Assembly (NCBI RefSeq): GCF_031846385.1
Contig: NZ_JAVRHV010000001.1
Coordinates: forward strand, 248,001-312,000
Length of the DNA stretch: 64,000 nt
Source of the DNA: Urechidicola vernalis
GTDB lineage: Bacteria > Bacteroidota > Bacteroidia > Flavobacteriales > Flavobacteriaceae
Direction: 5' to 3'
Shown here: positions 62,177 to 64,000 of the stretch, piece by piece
How the letters are laid out: the number at the start of each line of letters is the position of its first letter
Position numbering within the stretch: the first letter of the stretch is position 1
The notes under the pieces: model-generated
Told to the model about the DNA's origin: nothing
Databases searched by the model: none
What the model saw: only the letters and a program-made list of their open reading frames with translations
Program-made: the position numbers and the translations under genes

Positions 62177-64000
62177 ATGCATTTAAAGTTTTTCAGACAA
62201 TTCTTATACTGTTCTTTTTTATTTCTTTTACCTATTCAATTAATTGCCCAGCAAGATTATATTACTAGTACTTCAGAAATTGAAGGAAAAGGAGAAGCTA
62301 ATGGGGGTGTCTATTGGTATAAAGCAACAGTGAAATGTAGAGCAGATGCACCTGGATTGGGAGATGTTCGTGTGCAATGTAGTATTACGAGTTATGAAAT
62401 TACAATGTTCGAAATTAATGGTGAAACATATTCTAGATCAGAAGAAGGTTTTCCAATCGTAATAGATAAAGTAAGTAGTGATTTAAAAGCTACGTTTATT
62501 TTTACATATGATATTCATTTTTCTGAATATTTTAATAAAACCATTAGGGGTGTAGGTCAAGGATCTCTAGATATTGTATATCTAGATGACGATGAAGTAA
62601 AATCAATGGTCAATAGATTTGACCTTAAAACAAGTTCAGATTTTTATAAATTGAATTTTAGATTTGAAATTGATGAATTAAAGAATACTTATTTTGAAAG
62701 ATTAGCCGAATTTAAATCATCTATTAATAAGAAAATTAATTCCTCATCAAGCAATTCTAAGTATAATTCTGAATTTGAGAAATGGGAGGCAGAGCAGAAG
62801 AGAAAGGCCGCAGATACAAAAAGAAGATTAGAAATTGAAGATGAAAAGGCTAGGGAAGAGTCCGAAAAATTAGTTCTAACTGATATTGAGTACCAAATGG
62901 CTGTTGGTGAAGCTCTAAAAAACAGTGATTTTTATTCATACAGAACAGGTGGATTTAGCGATCAACAGGCATTCCAAATGGTTCAAAATGATTGGCAATG
63001 GGAGGCCTTTGGGCAGCAAATGGAAAAGTCGATGACCGATCTAGGGATGTTGATAGTTTCTGGTTTCGAAAATAGAAGTCTTCGTAAACAAGCAGAAGAA
63101 ACGGAAAGAAGACGTGAGTTAAAGGCTTACAAAATTGCATTTTCTGAATCTATAAAGCAAATAAACTCGGCAAATAGCAAGTTTTCAATTGATTTAAGAA
63201 AAAAAATTGACGCTGTATATCCGTCTGACTCGAATCCGGATAAATTGAAAAAAAGAGTTTTAGCATCGATTTCTGGATATCAAGACTTTATTTATTCTAG
63301 AAAGTTTAAAGGAGAACTAAATAACAGATTAAATGCAACTAGTGTTGCTGCAGGATTAACTAATTCTTCCCCAAACTATAGGGTAAGTTATTCGGGATAT
63401 ACACATCTTAAAATTAATGATGTTTATTTTAAGAATAACATCTTATATATGGATATAACTGAATCGTTAAAGGAGACTTCCGCGGATCAGAACACGGTTT
63501 CTAGATATAGCAAAACCGGACCCTTTTTACCTTATAAATATACAACTAGAACTTTTCTCAGAGTTGATGTTTTAAAGAAGGAGGCAATAATTGAAAGAAA
63601 AAGCTCATGGAATAATAATACGGCATTACCAGTTTCTGGTTTTATGGATAATGCGAGTTTTAATAAACAATTAGACTACATAAATGATATAAGGTTGATT
63701 CAGCCAACGAAAATAACCTATAAAAATGGTAAATTTAGTGGACTGCAACCAAATTTGAATCAATTATTAAATATCAATTTAGAAGAGTTAAGGATTGGGT
63801 TAATAAAAGAGAAAAATAAAAATTTGGCCAGTAACCATGTCTTTCTTAAGAAATTATTGGAAGAAACAAAAAGTCAATATGAATATAATAGGAGTTTTTT
63901 TAATAAAGCAAAAGTTTATGTATTAAACGATAAATCTTTTAAGAGTTCTAATCCAAATGAGGTGAATCTACTATTTCTACTCAGGCAAAAGAAATATATG
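62177..64000 (+). CDS. Large secreted hypothetical protein, cut by the window end
   Basis: An ATG at 62177 opens a frame without stop for 608 codons to the window edge, so the C-terminus lies outside. Residues 1-25 form a signal peptide (SFLFLLPIQLIAQ). An N-terminal beta-rich domain (about 30-150; YWYKATVKCRADA, VRVQCSITSYEI, with two cysteines at 54 and 68) is followed by a strongly charged coiled-coil stretch (199-232, EKWEAEQKRKAADTKRR), a helical middle part and a second mixed domain from about 400. No known family is recognised. It stands 144 bases after pyrD, beyond its terminator, so it is probably transcribed independently. Confidence 0.75.
   Translation, partial: MHLKFFRQFLYCSFLFLLPIQLIAQQDYITSTSEIEGKGEANGGVYWYKATVKCRADAPGLGDVRVQCSITSYEITMFEINGETYSRSEEGFPIVIDKVSSDLKATFIFTYDIHFSEYFNKTIRGVGQGSLDIVYLDDDEVKSMVNRFDLKTSSDFYKLNFRFEIDELKNTYFERLAEFKSSINKKINSSSSNSKYNSEFEKWEAEQKRKAADTKRRLEIEDEKAREESEKLVLTDIEYQMAVGEALKNSDFYSYRTGGFSDQQAFQMVQNDWQWEAFGQQMEKSMTDLGMLIVSGFENRSLRKQAEETERRRELKAYKIAFSESIKQINSANSKFSIDLRKKIDAVYPSDSNPDKLKKRVLASISGYQDFIYSRKFKGELNNRLNATSVAAGLTNSSPNYRVSYSGYTHLKINDVYFKNNILYMDITESLKETSADQNTVSRYSKTGPFLPYKYTTRTFLRVDVLKKEAIIERKSSWNNNTALPVSGFMDNASFNKQLDYINDIRLIQPTKITYKNGKFSGLQPNLNQLLNINLEELRIGLIKEKNKNLASNHVFLKKLLEETKSQYEYNRSFFNKAKVYVLNDKSFKSSNPNEVNLLFLLRQKKYM

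Overview
The window is AT-rich DNA from a member of the Bacteroidota, most likely a marine Flavobacteriaceae. Evidence for this: PurL, RsmB, RecG, PheT, MnmE and DnaX are of the flavobacterial type; several housekeeping genes carry TAnnTTTG -7 promoter boxes; secreted proteins have signal peptides ending in AQ or SQ; and the first 36 kb is dense with sulfatases and glycoside hydrolases, as in bacteria that degrade sulfated algal polysaccharides.

Positions 1-28 kb, all on the + strand, hold an exported carbohydrate-degradation cluster: an esterase, seven S1-type sulfatases, two tandem right-handed beta-helix proteins, a GH116/DUF608 enzyme, a LacZ-type GH2 beta-galactosidase, a lipoprotein GH2 with a C-terminal discoidin-like domain, a GH95 alpha-L-fucosidase/alpha-L-galactosidase, a carboxypeptidase-regulatory-like domain protein and a small lipoprotein related to the RbsD/FucU sugar mutarotases. 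Genes are close together and often overlap. Three degraded gene pieces lie between them: a GH29-like C-terminus at 9592-9724, a lipoprotein N-terminus at 16438-16530 and a sulfatase N-terminus at 27864-27967. No SusC/SusD pair and no endo-acting GH16/GH82 carrageenase or agarase is present, so the locus is incomplete here or works with genes elsewhere.

An AraC-type regulator (28.3-29.1 kb) stands tail-to-tail with a - strand operon (36.3 down to 29.3 kb): a DgoK-type kinase, a KDPG/KDPGal-type aldolase, an eighth sulfatase, an enolase-superfamily cycloisomerase, an aldehyde dehydrogenase and a RhaT-family permease. The four cytoplasmic enzymes match, in kind and number, the DauABCD route for 3,6-anhydro-D-galactose known from the carrageenan regulon of Zobellia galactanivorans: sugar to anhydrogalactonate to 2-keto-3-deoxygalactonate to its 6-phosphate to pyruvate plus glyceraldehyde-3-phosphate. 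The two extra redox steps of the L-anhydrogalactose (agar) route are not seen. I therefore infer that the region helps to desulfate and dismantle a carrageenan-like red-algal galactan; the substrate is an inference.

Positions 36.4-64 kb are mainly housekeeping: mnmE, a DUF4268 gene, miaE, dnaX, an acyl-CoA ligase, a helical hypothetical protein, a YiaA/B membrane protein, an Atg22/UMF1-like MFS permease, a PlsC-type acyltransferase, a DUF6268 protein, purL, rsmB, recG, a secreted hypothetical protein, chrA, a class A beta-lactamase-like lipoprotein, pheT, pyrD and a large secreted protein that runs off the window end. Clear terminators follow purL, rsmB, pheT and pyrD. The most unusual detail here is that mnmE carries two stretches resembling a dispersed flavobacterial repeat inside its G domain, and a full copy of a related repeat lies between araC and the permease gene. 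No rRNA, tRNA, CRISPR array or complete insertion sequence was recognised.
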